A stretch of DNA of 64,000 nt from Aerococcus tenax (GTDB lineage Bacteria; Bacillota; Bacilli; Lactobacillales; Aerococcaceae): assembly GCF_003286645.3 (NCBI RefSeq), contig NZ_CP127382.2, forward strand, positions 558,001-622,000. Direction: 5' to 3'. Numbering within the stretch: position 1 is the first letter of the stretch; the number at the start of each line of letters is the position of its first letter. A program made the position numbers and the translations under genes. The notes beneath the pieces are model-generated. The model had not been told where the DNA came from, did no database searches, and saw nothing but the letters and a program-made list of their open reading frames with translations. This document shows, piece after piece, positions 44,987-55,417 of the stretch.

Positions 44987-45041
44987 AAAAGCTTCTATCC
45001 ACATGAGACTTTAGAAATAGCTGTGGATGGAAGCTTTTTTA
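44987..45041 (+). terminator. Intrinsic terminator after metNIQ
   Basis: AAAAGCTTC-ATCCACA / TGTGGAT-GAAGCTTTTTT, a long stem with a T-run. Confidence 0.9.
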
Positions 45042-45124
45042 TTTTGAGCTAAAGAATTTTCATTACTCATGCTAATGGACTTTATGGTAAAGTGGTAATG
45101 AACTTTTTACCGGGAGGAATTAGG

Positions 45125-45649
45125 ATGGAAAAAATGCGAATTCGCTTAGCTCAGAGTGAAGATTTACCAGCTATCCAGGCGATTATTAAGGCGGGGGCGG
45201 CCTATTTACGCCAACAAAATATTGATCAATGGCAGGATCCAACCGTCTACCAAGCGGACAGCCTATTAAAAGATATTGAAGGAAAACACGCGTATTTAGG
45301 CCTAATCGAAGAGGATGTGGCCGGATTTTTTATTGCCCGGCCTATAGACAGGGATTATGACAACTATTCAATTTGGCAGGGCCAGGGAGACTACCTAGCT
45401 TTTCACCGGGTGGCCTTGGCGACTAAGTACCGCGGTCAGGGGCTTAGTCGGGCCTTATTTCAAGCCTTTGAAGACCTAGCCTATCACTTAAAGATTAATG
45501 ACTTAAGAATTGATACCCATCCCAATAACCTTGGCATGCAGAAGATTATCTTAAAAGCCGGTTACCAGTACTTAGGAGAGATTGAATTAGCGGGTAGTGG
45601 CAGACGCTATGCCTATGAAAAAATTATTCCAATAAAAAAATCCAGCTGA
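45125..45649 (+). CDS. GNAT-family N-acetyltransferase
   Basis: 174 residues. VALATKYRGQGLSRALFQAFEDLA contains the acetyl-CoA-binding R/Q-x-x-G-x-G/A loop; the C-terminal half has the usual strand-helix order. Substrate unknown. The start at 45125 has GGGAGG upstream; a longer frame from 45092 lacks one. Its last codons lie inside a long palindrome shared with mecA. Confidence 0.8.
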   Translation: MEKMRIRLAQSEDLPAIQAIIKAGAAYLRQQNIDQWQDPTVYQADSLLKDIEGKHAYLGLIEEDVAGFFIARPIDRDYDNYSIWQGQGDYLAFHRVALATKYRGQGLSRALFQAFEDLAYHLKINDLRIDTHPNNLGMQKIILKAGYQYLGEIELAGSGRRYAYEKIIPIKKSS

Positions 45650-45679
45650 TGAGCTGGAATTTTTTTATTGGAATAATTG
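45623..45679. terminator. Long bidirectional terminator palindrome overlapping two stop codons
   Basis: AATTATTCCAATAAAAAAA-TCCAGC pairs almost completely with GCTGGA-TTTTTTTATTGGAATAATT. Both convergent genes (GNAT to 45649, mecA from 45665) end inside it. Confidence 0.85.
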
Positions 45680-46312
45680 AGCGACCTGGTTAATTGATTC
45701 TGGATGAATTAATAATTGGCCATGCTCGCGAAGCAGGGCAGGAGCAAAGGGACTCAGCTGACCAAACTCTAAGGCATAGCTAGTCAGATCTGCTTGTCTA
45801 GCCTGGGTTAGGTCTTCTTTTTCAAATCTTATAATCACTTGAAAAAGCTCTTGGTAGACATAGACTTCTAGCCTGGCTTCATCCACTTGGTAGGATTTCA
45901 GAAAAGTCAGGACTTGGTCCCAGGACTTAAAGGCTAAAGCAAGTTCAGGCCGACCTCCCTTTGTGTCTGCTTCACTTGGGTTTGTAGAGGAGTTTTCCTC
46001 CTCGGAACTCATATTTTGTGTAATATTTTCAAGTAGATTTTCCAAGCCATCCTTGTCCATATATTGGCCATCTGCTGTGGCTTTACTAATGTAGAGGTCG
46101 ATACCGCCATTTTTAGGAAGGACTTGAAAAGTTAAAGCTTCTGAATCTTGAAAGCGCTTTGAAACATCTGCTTCTTCTAAGATACTCATAAAGAAGTTTT
46201 CAACTTGGCTTTGATCTTTCATGAGGTCTAAGAGGGTAATTCCGCGCGATTCGAGATCATCTTTGGCAATGAATACGCGCATGGTATTATCATTAAGATA
46301 CTCCATTTCCAT
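45665..46312 (-). CDS. mecA: Adapter protein MecA
   Basis: 215 residues. MEMEYLNDNTMRVFIAKDDLESRGITLLDLM is the target-binding N-domain; an acidic Glu/Ser-rich linker leads to the C-domain that docks on ClpC. MecA hands regulators such as competence proteins to ClpCP. GGAGGTG lies 7 bases before the ATG at 46312, with an in-frame GTG directly before it. Spx, spxH-like and coiA genes lie close by. Confidence 0.92.
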   Translation of the reverse strand: MEMEYLNDNTMRVFIAKDDLESRGITLLDLMKDQSQVENFFMSILEEADVSKRFQDSEALTFQVLPKNGGIDLYISKATADGQYMDKDGLENLLENITQNMSSEEENSSTNPSEADTKGGRPELALAFKSWDQVLTFLKSYQVDEARLEVYVYQELFQVIIRFEKEDLTQARQADLTSYALEFGQLSPFAPALLREHGQLLIHPESINQVAQLFQ

Positions 46313-46399
46313 CACAAATCACCTCCGAATATTTAGTGATTATCTTTTCTTTAAGCATATTTTGTTTCAACGATTATTTTACCATAAATCATCTAAAAT

Positions 46400-46450
46400 G
46401 AAAAAAGGCATCTTCACCCTCCATTCAAAAAGCTAGAGGATGAACATGCC
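46400..46450 (-). terminator. Intrinsic terminator of spx
   Basis: Read on the minus strand: GGCATGTTCATCCTC / GAGGGTGAAGATGCC with two mismatches, then TTTTTTCATTTT. Confidence 0.7.
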
Positions 46451-46473
46451 ATCGATTTAAAAAGTAAGGGATC

Positions 46474-46869
46474 TTATCCCATTTTTCTTAAAGCTTCGTG
46501 AAGTTCGATCGTTCTTACTTCTCTTGGCAAGAAGCGACGAATTTCATCTTCATTATAGCCTACTTGCAGACGTTTTTCGTCCATGATGATTGGTCGACGC
46601 AATAGTCCTGGGTTTTCTTGGATAAGATCGAATAATTCATTTAAACTGATTTCATTTAAATCAATATGTAATTCTTGAAAGGCTTTTGAACGCGTAGAAA
46701 TAATCTCTTCAGTACCATCTTCTGTCATTCTTAAGATTTCTTTAATCTCATCGCGGCTTAGAGGTTCTTGGAATATATTACGTTCCACATAGGCAATGTT
46801 GTGTTCTTCTAGCCAAGCCCGAGCTTTGCGGCAAGAAGTACAACTAGGGGAAGTATATAATTTAACCAT
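46474..46869 (-). CDS. spx: Transcriptional regulator Spx
   Basis: 131 residues of the ArsC/Spx family. The redox switch Cys10-Thr-Ser-Cys13 is intact ([10 protein letters not shown]), and the later [26 protein letters not shown] region is the Spx core. Spx binds the RNA polymerase alpha C-terminal domain under thiol stress. The start at 46869 has AAAGGAG upstream; the ATG at 46911 lacks one. Confidence 0.94.
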   Translation of the reverse strand: MVKLYTSPSCTSCRKARAWLEEHNIAYVERNIFQEPLSRDEIKEILRMTEDGTEEIISTRSKAFQELHIDLNEISLNELFDLIQENPGLLRRPIIMDEKRLQVGYNEDEIRRFLPREVRTIELHEALRKMG

Positions 46870-48229
<1,360 letters not shown>

Positions 48230-48302
48230 AAAGAATTGATCCTGCACTAATCAGCTAATTTTAACCTTGATTACGGATATATTCCTATGAGGGGGAATAA
48301 TC

Positions 48303-49349
48303 ATGTATTATGCAAAATTAGCTAATGGCCAGTTGATTAGTTCTTATGAGGTCGATGACCGCATTCAAAGAAAAATATTAGCCCTTAACCAGCAGAGCTT
48401 CTACTGCCCAAATTGCGGGCAAGAATTAGTTTATCGTAGTCATTCAAGGAAGAAGCCACATTTTGCCCACCAAAATAATCAATTAAGTCTAAAATATTGG
48501 CGCCGGGAATCCCACTGGCACTTGAATAATAAAGAGCAGATCAGGCAAATCTTAGTAGCTAAGGGTTACCAGGCCCATGTAGAAGTAGCTAGTTACACGC
48601 CTGACCATCGTTCAGATATTCTCTTTCAAGCAGGAGATGTGGTGGTAAGTATTGAACTTCAGGCTAGCCTACTGACTAAAGAAGCTGTCATCATTCGCGA
48701 GCAGGATTATCACCGAGCAAAAGTGCAGGTTTTGTGGCTACTCAATCCTAAACAAAGAGACTTACGCTTGACGTCTAACAATTTAAATCGCTTAGCCCCG
48801 TTTTTTCAGTATTTGCCCTGCTTTGGCACTTATTTGCCTTATTGGGTGGAGGAGACTCGCTTAGTTGAAATTCAAAGTTTTAACGATTATGGTCATCTCT
48901 TATGCCGTTATCACTTAAGTATTGACGATTATCTCTATTTATTTTCTTACCCCAAGCAAGTTGGCATACTTAATCAAGAGGGGACTAGCGGACCCGGGAT
49001 TAGTCAGTTGTTAAAAGCAAGGGAGACCCGGTCTTTAAGGCGCAAAATTCGTCAACGTCCGCTTAAGGCCGAGAAAAAGCTCCTAGAGCAGCTCTATTTT
49101 CGAAAATTGTCCTTAGACGACTTACCGGATACTTGTTTTTTCTTTAGGGGAGAGTCTATCTATATCAAAGAAAAACTCTGGTTATTAGCTGCCTATGTTT
49201 TTCTACTTAAAGAAGAAAATTTACTTGATTCAGAGATCTATACTTTTTTACTGAATTACCTTAATCCGCGTCCCTTTAGGCCCCAATTGAGCTTTGCTTA
49301 TGAGAACTGGTTATGGCAGATCAGTCAAGCCATGGTAAAATTGCTATAA
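48303..49349 (+). CDS. coiA: Competence protein CoiA
   Basis: 348 residues. A zinc-finger-like N-terminus (FYCPNCGQELVYRSHSRKKPHFAH) is followed by a nuclease-like core with ESHWHLNNKEQIRQI, HRSDILF and VSIELQASLL (the E-x-Q metal motif), as in CoiA, which helps integrate transforming DNA. Apparently intact, which suggests the lineage keeps at least part of the competence machinery. Confidence 0.9.
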   Translation: MYYAKLANGQLISSYEVDDRIQRKILALNQQSFYCPNCGQELVYRSHSRKKPHFAHQNNQLSLKYWRRESHWHLNNKEQIRQILVAKGYQAHVEVASYTPDHRSDILFQAGDVVVSIELQASLLTKEAVIIREQDYHRAKVQVLWLLNPKQRDLRLTSNNLNRLAPFFQYLPCFGTYLPYWVEETRLVEIQSFNDYGHLLCRYHLSIDDYLYLFSYPKQVGILNQEGTSGPGISQLLKARETRSLRRKIRQRPLKAEKKLLEQLYFRKLSLDDLPDTCFFFRGESIYIKEKLWLLAAYVFLLKEENLLDSEIYTFLLNYLNPRPFRPQLSFAYENWLWQISQAMVKLL

Positions 49350-49384
49350 AAAAAGCGATCCGTTTTTGCGGATCGCTTTTTTTT
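49348..49384. terminator. Bidirectional terminator after coiA
   Basis: AAAAAAAGCGATCCG / CGGATCGCTTTTTTTT. About 105 bases with no further feature lead to the next gene end. Confidence 0.85.
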
Positions 49385-49492
49385 ATGGAAAAAGGTTGCC
49401 AAATTGATTTCAATGGCGGATTAATTTGAGATTGTCCTTATCTAAGGAGCGGTATTGTGATTTTTTCTTTGACTGGCTTTTGTTTTCTCTCT

Positions 49493-50146
49493 CTAAATGA
49501 GCCGGCTCGCTAATTTTTTTTCTGCTTGGGGCAACATTTGAGTGGTCAATTCTTCCAGATCTTGGGCTGTGAAGGCATCTTCGATTCTAAGACCGTATTG
49601 GTAGTTTAAGTTATCAAAGATAACTAAAGAAGGGTAGTTCACAATTTCCATTTGATGGGCCAATTGTAAATCCTCTAGAACATCTTCACGGGTTTGCTTA
49701 GAATAGAGATCTTCCATCCACATATCAAAGTCAAGTCCAATCTTTTTAGCATATTTCTCCATACGCTTTAAGCTGTAGGATTTCTTTTGACAGCCAAAGA
49801 CTTCTTGCATGGTCATTAGGAAAGTGCGTCCTCGCTTCTTACCTTGGCAGAGAGCGGCCTTGTATCCCAAAGATACCTTATACATGCATTGGTAAAGTTC
49901 ATTTCTCTCTTCTAAGCTTTGCTTGTTTTTGGCTAAAGTCTTGAAATAGTTCCAAAAGAAGTGGTGGTCCACACAGGAGACGAGACGGAAGTAGATTTTT
50001 TTATCACTGTTGGCAACAAAACGCAATAGCTCTTCTTCCAACTCTAGACAAAACGGGTCAATTGGATTAACAAATAAAAAGATTTCAAAGATATGATTAT
50101 TATGATGTTTTTTTGCCATGCTATGACAATTATAGTCCGATTTCAT
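49493..50146 (-). CDS. spxH: SpxH/YjbH-like DsbA-family adaptor protein
   Basis: 217 residues with a thioredoxin/DsbA-like fold. IFEIFLFVNPIDPFCLELEEELL aligns with the YjbH N-terminus, but the CxxC is reduced to DPFC (first cysteine lost). In Bacillus YjbH leads Spx to ClpXP; spx lies 2.6 kb away. The order coiA-spxH-CYTH-nadK-rluD-mgtE matches Bacillus yjbH-yjbP. The start at 50146 has GGGGAG upstream. Confidence 0.75.
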   Translation of the reverse strand: MKSDYNCHSMAKKHHNNHIFEIFLFVNPIDPFCLELEEELLRFVANSDKKIYFRLVSCVDHHFFWNYFKTLAKNKQSLEERNELYQCMYKVSLGYKAALCQGKKRGRTFLMTMQEVFGCQKKSYSLKRMEKYAKKIGLDFDMWMEDLYSKQTREDVLEDLQLAHQMEIVNYPSLVIFDNLNYQYGLRIEDAFTAQDLEELTTQMLPQAEKKLASRLI

Positions 50147-50185
50147 TGTATTCTCCCCCAATTAATGATGATCAAACTGTATAAA

Positions 50186-50782
50186 TTATTCGAATGGATA
50201 TAATGGTTTATCTAATTGCATCCGGGCAATTTTTGGCTTGGAAGGCCGACGAGTAATATGATAGCTAGATAAAAATTCATTAAAATAACGCTTTGGATCG
50301 TCCTCTCCAGGCTCAACTTCTAATTCTAATTCATAATCATTGTAAGTGTAAAAAGAGCAAGCGTCTAATACAAGCTTTTGCTTTTTCCAATTTTTTTCCA
50401 AGCGAGTGGTTTTAAATTGACCAATGGGTCGTAATTCGCTAGCGTCTATACCAATTTCATGGAATAAGGCGCTTAAGTGTGTTCCAGGCTGAAACTGACC
50501 TGTCTCCATCATGGCTTGCGCACTTTCACGGCTGACCTTATCAGTGACTTCCAAGGATTTGGCGCTAGTCAGTGACTGCTTATAGGTGAGATGGGCATAG
50601 GTATCACTGAGTCGAATCCTTAAGGCACTGTGGTTTGCTTTCAAGCGGAGAGATTCGGTATCAAAGTACATATTATGTTGGTGCTTGGCTTCATTTAAAT
50701 GAAGATCAAATAAAGATAAGAGCTTTTGATATTCCTGTGGACTAAGAATATTTTTATATTCTGTTTCAATGTCCTTGTGCAT
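50186..50782 (-). CDS. CYTH-domain protein (YjbK-like)
   Basis: 198 residues. ETEYK near the N-terminus is the ExExK signature of the CYTH triphosphate-tunnel fold, followed by alternating charged strands such as KANHSALRIRLSD and YNDYELELEVE. Members hydrolyse inorganic or nucleoside triphosphates; the substrate here is unknown. The start at 50782 has AGGAGAG upstream. Divergent from nadK. Confidence 0.83.
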   Translation of the reverse strand: MHKDIETEYKNILSPQEYQKLLSLFDLHLNEAKHQHNMYFDTESLRLKANHSALRIRLSDTYAHLTYKQSLTSAKSLEVTDKVSRESAQAMMETGQFQPGTHLSALFHEIGIDASELRPIGQFKTTRLEKNWKKQKLVLDACSFYTYNDYELELEVEPGEDDPKRYFNEFLSSYHITRRPSKPKIARMQLDKPLYPFE

Positions 50783-51010
50783 AAATTCACTCTCCTCTTT
50801 TCTCCAAGTATTATAACAAGCATTCAAGGCCTTGCCAAAAAACTTGCCTTTAAAGTCAGTAATCGCTGCCTAAAGCAAGAAAAATATGTTTTAATAGTAG
50901 GGTAAGGATTATAGTTAAGTTAATATAATTACTTAATAAAATAGGCCAAAAGAATTATTTTTTCAAGTTAAAATTTTATCATAATATGGATGTAAAAGGA
51001 GAGTCAACCA

Positions 51011-51829
51011 ATGCGTATCGCAATAGTAAGTAACGACAATGAATCATCTAAGGATGTCCAAGCGAGGCTGCTTTCTGCGTGTAAACAGGCTGATTTCAGC
51101 ATTGACCAAGACCATCCAGATATTGTGGTATCCATTGGTGGGGACGGGACCTTATTGGAAGCCTTCCACCACTATGAACAACAGCTCGACCATGTCCGTT
51201 TTGTTGGCGTTCATACTGGGCACTTAGGTTTTTATACCGACTGGACAGTTGATGAATTGGACCAGTTTATTGATTTTCTCCTCAATGATTCGGGTGAGAG
51301 TGTCTCTTACCCGCTCTTAGAAGTAGCTTTAGAAAAGGTTGATGGCGAAAAAAATCACCTGATTGCGCTTAACGAAGCGACCTTGCGCCGTTTTGAAGGG
51401 ACGATGACTGGGGAAGTCTTTATAAAGGAAGAAAAATTTGAACTCTTTAAAGGAGACGGCTTATGTGTATCGACACCGACTGGGTCAACAGGTTTGAACA
51501 AGTCTCTAGGAGGCGCGGTGGTTCATCCCCGCTTGGATACCCTGCAAGTCACAGAGATTGCTTCTTTAAATAACCGGGTCTACCGCACCATCTCTAGTCC
51601 TATCCTGATTGCTGGAGATGAGTGGATCCGGGTAAAATTGGATGATGAATTTTTAGCAGGAGTCTTTATGACCCTGGATCACTTATCTTTTTCCCTAAAA
51701 GGAGTGAAAAATATTGAGTTCCGAATTGCTAAATCACGGGTTCACTTTGCCAGGTACCGTCATATGCATTTCTGGGACCGAGTGGAAAATGCCTTTATTG
51801 GCCTAGGCGACCGCGATAAGAAAGGATAA
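51011..51829 (+). CDS. nadK: NAD kinase
   Basis: Phosphorylates NAD+ to NADP+. 272 residues. GGDGTLLEAFHHY is the catalytic GGDG motif, and CVSTPTGSTGLNKSLGGAVV the second nucleotide-binding loop. AGGAG upstream. First gene of an operon with the pseudouridine synthase (10 bases) and mgtE. Confidence 0.95.
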   Translation: MRIAIVSNDNESSKDVQARLLSACKQADFSIDQDHPDIVVSIGGDGTLLEAFHHYEQQLDHVRFVGVHTGHLGFYTDWTVDELDQFIDFLLNDSGESVSYPLLEVALEKVDGEKNHLIALNEATLRRFEGTMTGEVFIKEEKFELFKGDGLCVSTPTGSTGLNKSLGGAVVHPRLDTLQVTEIASLNNRVYRTISSPILIAGDEWIRVKLDDEFLAGVFMTLDHLSFSLKGVKNIEFRIAKSRVHFARYRHMHFWDRVENAFIGLGDRDKKG

Positions 51830-51839
51830 TTGACGACTT

Positions 51840-52742
51840 ATGTTATTTTTCTCATGGACTTGTGACCAGGAAGTATATGTGAAGACTTTTCTTAGGCAAA
51901 AAGGCGTTTCCCGCCGTCAACTGGCTAAAATCAAATACCATGGGGGGACTATTTTAGTTAATAATAAGCGAGTTGGGAGTAAATACTTCCTTTCTTTGGG
52001 AGACCAAGTGACCATCATCTACCCAGCTGAGGGTAGCCAAGATCAAATTATGGCGGTGGATTTTCCTTTGGACATTCTTTATGAAGACCGCGATTATTTA
52101 ATTGTTAATAAACCGGCCGGCTACACCTCCATTCCTTCACAATTTAAGGATGAATACTCCATGGCTAATTTTGTTAAAGGTTACTTTGTTAGAAAAAATT
52201 ATGAAAACCAAGTCATCCATGTCGTGACCCGATTAGACCGCTTTACGAGTGGAGCGATGATCTTTGCTAAGCACAAGTATGCCCATTCACAAATCGATCA
52301 ATTAATGCAGTCTGGCGGTATCAATAAGCAGTATTTAGCCTTTACCCATTCTGCTATCGGGTCAGACCAGCATGGCCTGATTGAAGCGCCGATTGGTCGT
52401 AAGGAGGGCTCAATTATCGAACGCTGTGTCAGAGCGGATGGTCAACACGCTAAGACAGAGTACTGGTTGGAGGATAGCCAGGCGGGACTCTACCGTTATC
52501 GGGTTCAACTCCATACCGGACGTACCCATCAAATTAGAGTCCACTTTGCTTATCTAGGCGCCCCTCTTTGTGGGGACGATCTCTACGGTGGTAGTCAGGA
52601 AGCCGGGCTGGCTGGTCAGGCTTTACACTGTCAGCGCCTGGCCTTCAAGCAGCCTTTAACCCAGGAAGATTTAGTGATTGAAGCACCTTTATCCCAAGAC
52701 TTTAAAACTTGGTTAGCTAGTTATCAAAAGGGGGACGCCTAA
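51840..52742 (+). CDS. RluA/RluD-family pseudouridine synthase
   Basis: 300 residues: an S4-like N-terminal RNA-binding region (LRQKGVSRRQLAKIKYHGGTILVNNKRV) and a catalytic domain with VTRLDRFTSGAMIFAK, where the Asp of RLDR is the nucleophile, and LHTGRTHQIRVHF. Likely modifies 23S rRNA or tRNA; the site cannot be told from sequence. mgtE starts right after its stop codon. Confidence 0.9.
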   Translation: MLFFSWTCDQEVYVKTFLRQKGVSRRQLAKIKYHGGTILVNNKRVGSKYFLSLGDQVTIIYPAEGSQDQIMAVDFPLDILYEDRDYLIVNKPAGYTSIPSQFKDEYSMANFVKGYFVRKNYENQVIHVVTRLDRFTSGAMIFAKHKYAHSQIDQLMQSGGINKQYLAFTHSAIGSDQHGLIEAPIGRKEGSIIERCVRADGQHAKTEYWLEDSQAGLYRYRVQLHTGRTHQIRVHFAYLGAPLCGDDLYGGSQEAGLAGQALHCQRLAFKQPLTQEDLVIEAPLSQDFKTWLASYQKGDA

Positions 52743-54152
52743 ATGAAGGATCAAGAACAAAACAGACTTAGCAGTTCTAAGCCAGAACAAGAAGAGGAAT
52801 TGACTCCTGAAGAAATTGTTGACCGCGTTAAAGAAGCCTTAGCTAAACATGATCAGTCGGCTTTGCGTTATGAATTTTTTAAGAACCATCCTTATGACCA
52901 AGCCAAAATTTATATCAAACTAAGTGATGAAGAACGTCGTTTGCTTTACCAATATATCTCAGCTAAGGAATTAGCCGATGTTTATGACGTTTTGGATGAG
53001 GATGAGCAAGAAGATATTATTGATTATTTAGAGGCCATGGATGACCAATATGCAGCTAATATGCTGGGAGAAATGTACCGGGATAATGCAGCGGATATCC
53101 TGAAAAAGTTTTCTCCTAATAAAATTGTCCATTATATGCGCCTAATTCCCATCGAACAAGCGGAAAAGATTAAGACCTTAATGGATTATGAAGATGAAAC
53201 TGCTGGGGCGATTATGACAACCGAATTCGTCCAGATTAAGGCCAATCAAACCATTAAATCGGCCATGACTCTAGTGAGGGCCAAAGCTGAGAATGCTGAA
53301 ACCATTTATTATCTCTATGTTGTGGATGATGATTCCCGTTTAGTCGGGGTTCTCACCCTGAGAGATTTAATCACCTCTGATGCTAACCGGCTAGTTTCTG
53401 AAGCCATGTCGCCGCGGGTGGTGACGGTGTCGGTTGATGATAACCAACAAGATGTGGCTAGAACCATTCAAGACTATGACTTCCTAGCTATTCCCGTTAT
53501 TGAAGCGACCGGGGAGTTACTAGGAATTATTACGGTTGATGATATCTTGGATGTTATGGATGAAGAAGCCGTGGCTGACTACTCTGGATTGGCTGGGGTG
53601 TCGGTTGATGAACCTTATCAAACACCCGTCAAATCAGCCCAGTCACGTTTACCCTGGTTAATTACTCTCTTGTTTTTGGGGATGGGAACTTCTACCTTGA
53701 TTGGTCATTTCGAGGATATGATTTCTGAAGTGGCCACTTTATCTTTATTTATTACCTTAATTACCGGGACCTCAGGTAATGCAGGGACTCAGTCCTTAGC
53801 CGTTGCTGTGAGAAAAATTGCTAATCCAGATAATGAAGAGTCTACCTTTCTTCAATTGATCTTTCGCGAATTGTTTACTGGTTTAATTTGTGGACTGATC
53901 ACCGGAGGAACCATTTTCCTAATTATCACCCTCTGGCAAAAGAATATGGTCTTGGGTCTGGTCGTTGGGGTAGCTATGCTATGCGCGATTACCGTGGCTA
54001 ATTTAGCAGGAAGCATCATTCCCCTCCTTATGGACCGACTTGGCTTTGACCCGGCAGTGGCTTCTGGTCCCTTTATTACCACCTTAAGTGATTTGACCAG
54101 TGTTTTAATCTATTTTTCAATTGCTTCACAGTTTCTGCTTTACTTATCCTAG
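52743..54152 (+). CDS. mgtE: Magnesium transporter MgtE
   Basis: 469 residues: an N-domain of helical repeats, a pair of CBS domains (about 140-260, with EAMSPRVVTVSVDDNQQDVA) that gate on cytoplasmic Mg2+, and five transmembrane helices with the pore motif GNAGTQSLAVAVR. No M-box riboswitch precedes it; it is the third gene of the nadK operon. Confidence 0.94.
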   Translation: MKDQEQNRLSSSKPEQEEELTPEEIVDRVKEALAKHDQSALRYEFFKNHPYDQAKIYIKLSDEERRLLYQYISAKELADVYDVLDEDEQEDIIDYLEAMDDQYAANMLGEMYRDNAADILKKFSPNKIVHYMRLIPIEQAEKIKTLMDYEDETAGAIMTTEFVQIKANQTIKSAMTLVRAKAENAETIYYLYVVDDDSRLVGVLTLRDLITSDANRLVSEAMSPRVVTVSVDDNQQDVARTIQDYDFLAIPVIEATGELLGIITVDDILDVMDEEAVADYSGLAGVSVDEPYQTPVKSAQSRLPWLITLLFLGMGTSTLIGHFEDMISEVATLSLFITLITGTSGNAGTQSLAVAVRKIANPDNEESTFLQLIFRELFTGLICGLITGGTIFLIITLWQKNMVLGLVVGVAMLCAITVANLAGSIIPLLMDRLGFDPAVASGPFITTLSDLTSVLIYFSIASQFLLYLS

Positions 54153-54159
54153 TCCTATC

Positions 54160-54188
54160 TTGACAAAGATAGTTACAACCGATAAAAT
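54160..54188 (+). promoter_or_regulatory. Promoter of the metA transcript
   Basis: TTGACA, 17-nt spacer, TAAAAT: a near-consensus promoter right after mgtE. Confidence 0.7.
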
Positions 54189-54204
54189 GAGATCAATAAT
54201 ATAA

Positions 54205-54464
54205 AAAGTAAGCTTTGAATAGATAAGTAAGTCAGTTAATCATTTGAGCGAGCTCTGTTTGGTGAAAGAGAGTATGAGGCGCTGATTGAAGATGGTCTAT
54301 GAGCAACTAATTGTGAGCAATGGTGAACACTTAGCGCTTGGTAATCGATAACTTACCACTACATGATAGTGTAGATGAGAGGTAATCAATCGATTACGAA
54401 GTAGGGTGGTAACACGGTGAAGCGTCCTTATAGTATGAGTATTCATGCTGTAGGGGCTTTTTTT
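54205..54464 (+). promoter_or_regulatory. T-box leader of metA (methionine)
   Basis: AGGGTGGTAACACGG at 54403-54417 is the T-box sequence, followed by a terminator hairpin (54426-54456) and TTTTTTT. ATG at 54292-54294 is the candidate methionine specifier. Uncharged tRNA-Met should turn on methionine synthesis through metA. Confidence 0.85.
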
Positions 54465-54486
54465 ATGGAATGGAGGAATGGGGATC

Positions 54487-55413
54487 ATGCCCATAAAAGT
54501 ACAAGAAAATTTACCTGCTTTAAAGAAATTGGCTAGTGAGAATATCTTTGTCATGGATGAACGTCGCGCGGCCATGCAAGACTTTCGTTCGCTGGAAGTC
54601 ATTATTGTCAATTTAATGCCGACCAAAGAGGCCACTGAAGAGCAATTGTTGCGGCTGTTAAGTAATTCTGCCCTACAGGTTAATGTTACCTTCATTCACA
54701 TGCAGTCCCATAAGGCAAAAAATACCTCAGCTAAACACCTGAATACTTTTTATCGGACCTTTGCCGATATTAAAGATCGTTACTTTGATGGCATGATTAT
54801 CACCGGTGCGCCAGTAGAGCAATTGGATTTTGAAGAAGTTAATTATTGGGATGAATTAGTTGACATTATGGAGTGGAGCTCTAACCATGTCTTCTCTATC
54901 CTCCATATTTGTTGGGGAGCCCAGGCCGGTCTATACCATCACTTTGGCATCAAGAAATATTCCTTGGACCATAAGCTTTTTGGAGTTTATCCCCAATACA
55001 TGGACCATCCGGAAATTTCCCTACTACGGGGTTTAGATGATGTCTTCTATATCCCTCATTCCCGCTATACTGAAGTCCGTCGCCAGGATATCGAGGCCAA
55101 TCCCGATCTGGAAGTGCTTATTTCCTCACCAGAAACGGGAATAACCGCTGTCCATAGCAAGGACCAACGTTTTGTCTTTATCTTTGGTCATGTGGAATAT
55201 GACGCTGATACACTGGACCGGGAATATAAGCGAGATATCAATGAAGGGATAGAAATCAAGGTGCCATTGAATTATTATCCCGAGGATAATCCCAATAAAA
55301 AACCTTTACTGAGATGGCGGTCAACCTCAAATATGTTATTTACTAATTGGTTAAACTATTATGTTTACCAAGAAACACCCTTTGTTATTGAACGCATTGA
55401 TAAAGAAAAATAA
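54487..55413 (+). CDS. metA: Homoserine O-acetyltransferase (MetA family)
   Basis: First committed step of methionine synthesis. 308 residues from the ATG at 54487 (MPIKV, the family start; an upstream ATG at 54478 is less likely). The catalytic set is Cys142 (HICWGAQ), His235 and Glu237 (GHVEYD). Residue 111 is glutamate (GAPVEQ), which in MetA enzymes goes with acetyl-CoA rather than succinyl-CoA use; despite the common name succinyltransferase this is probably an acetyltransferase. Confidence 0.92.
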   Translation: MPIKVQENLPALKKLASENIFVMDERRAAMQDFRSLEVIIVNLMPTKEATEEQLLRLLSNSALQVNVTFIHMQSHKAKNTSAKHLNTFYRTFADIKDRYFDGMIITGAPVEQLDFEEVNYWDELVDIMEWSSNHVFSILHICWGAQAGLYHHFGIKKYSLDHKLFGVYPQYMDHPEISLLRGLDDVFYIPHSRYTEVRRQDIEANPDLEVLISSPETGITAVHSKDQRFVFIFGHVEYDADTLDREYKRDINEGIEIKVPLNYYPEDNPNKKPLLRWRSTSNMLFTNWLNYYVYQETPFVIERIDKEK

Positions 55414-55417
55414 TTTT

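Noticed and set aside
54297..54695. 132-codon minus-strand frame over the metA T-box
   Set aside because: It lies across a regulatory leader and the start of metA and has no domain-like features.
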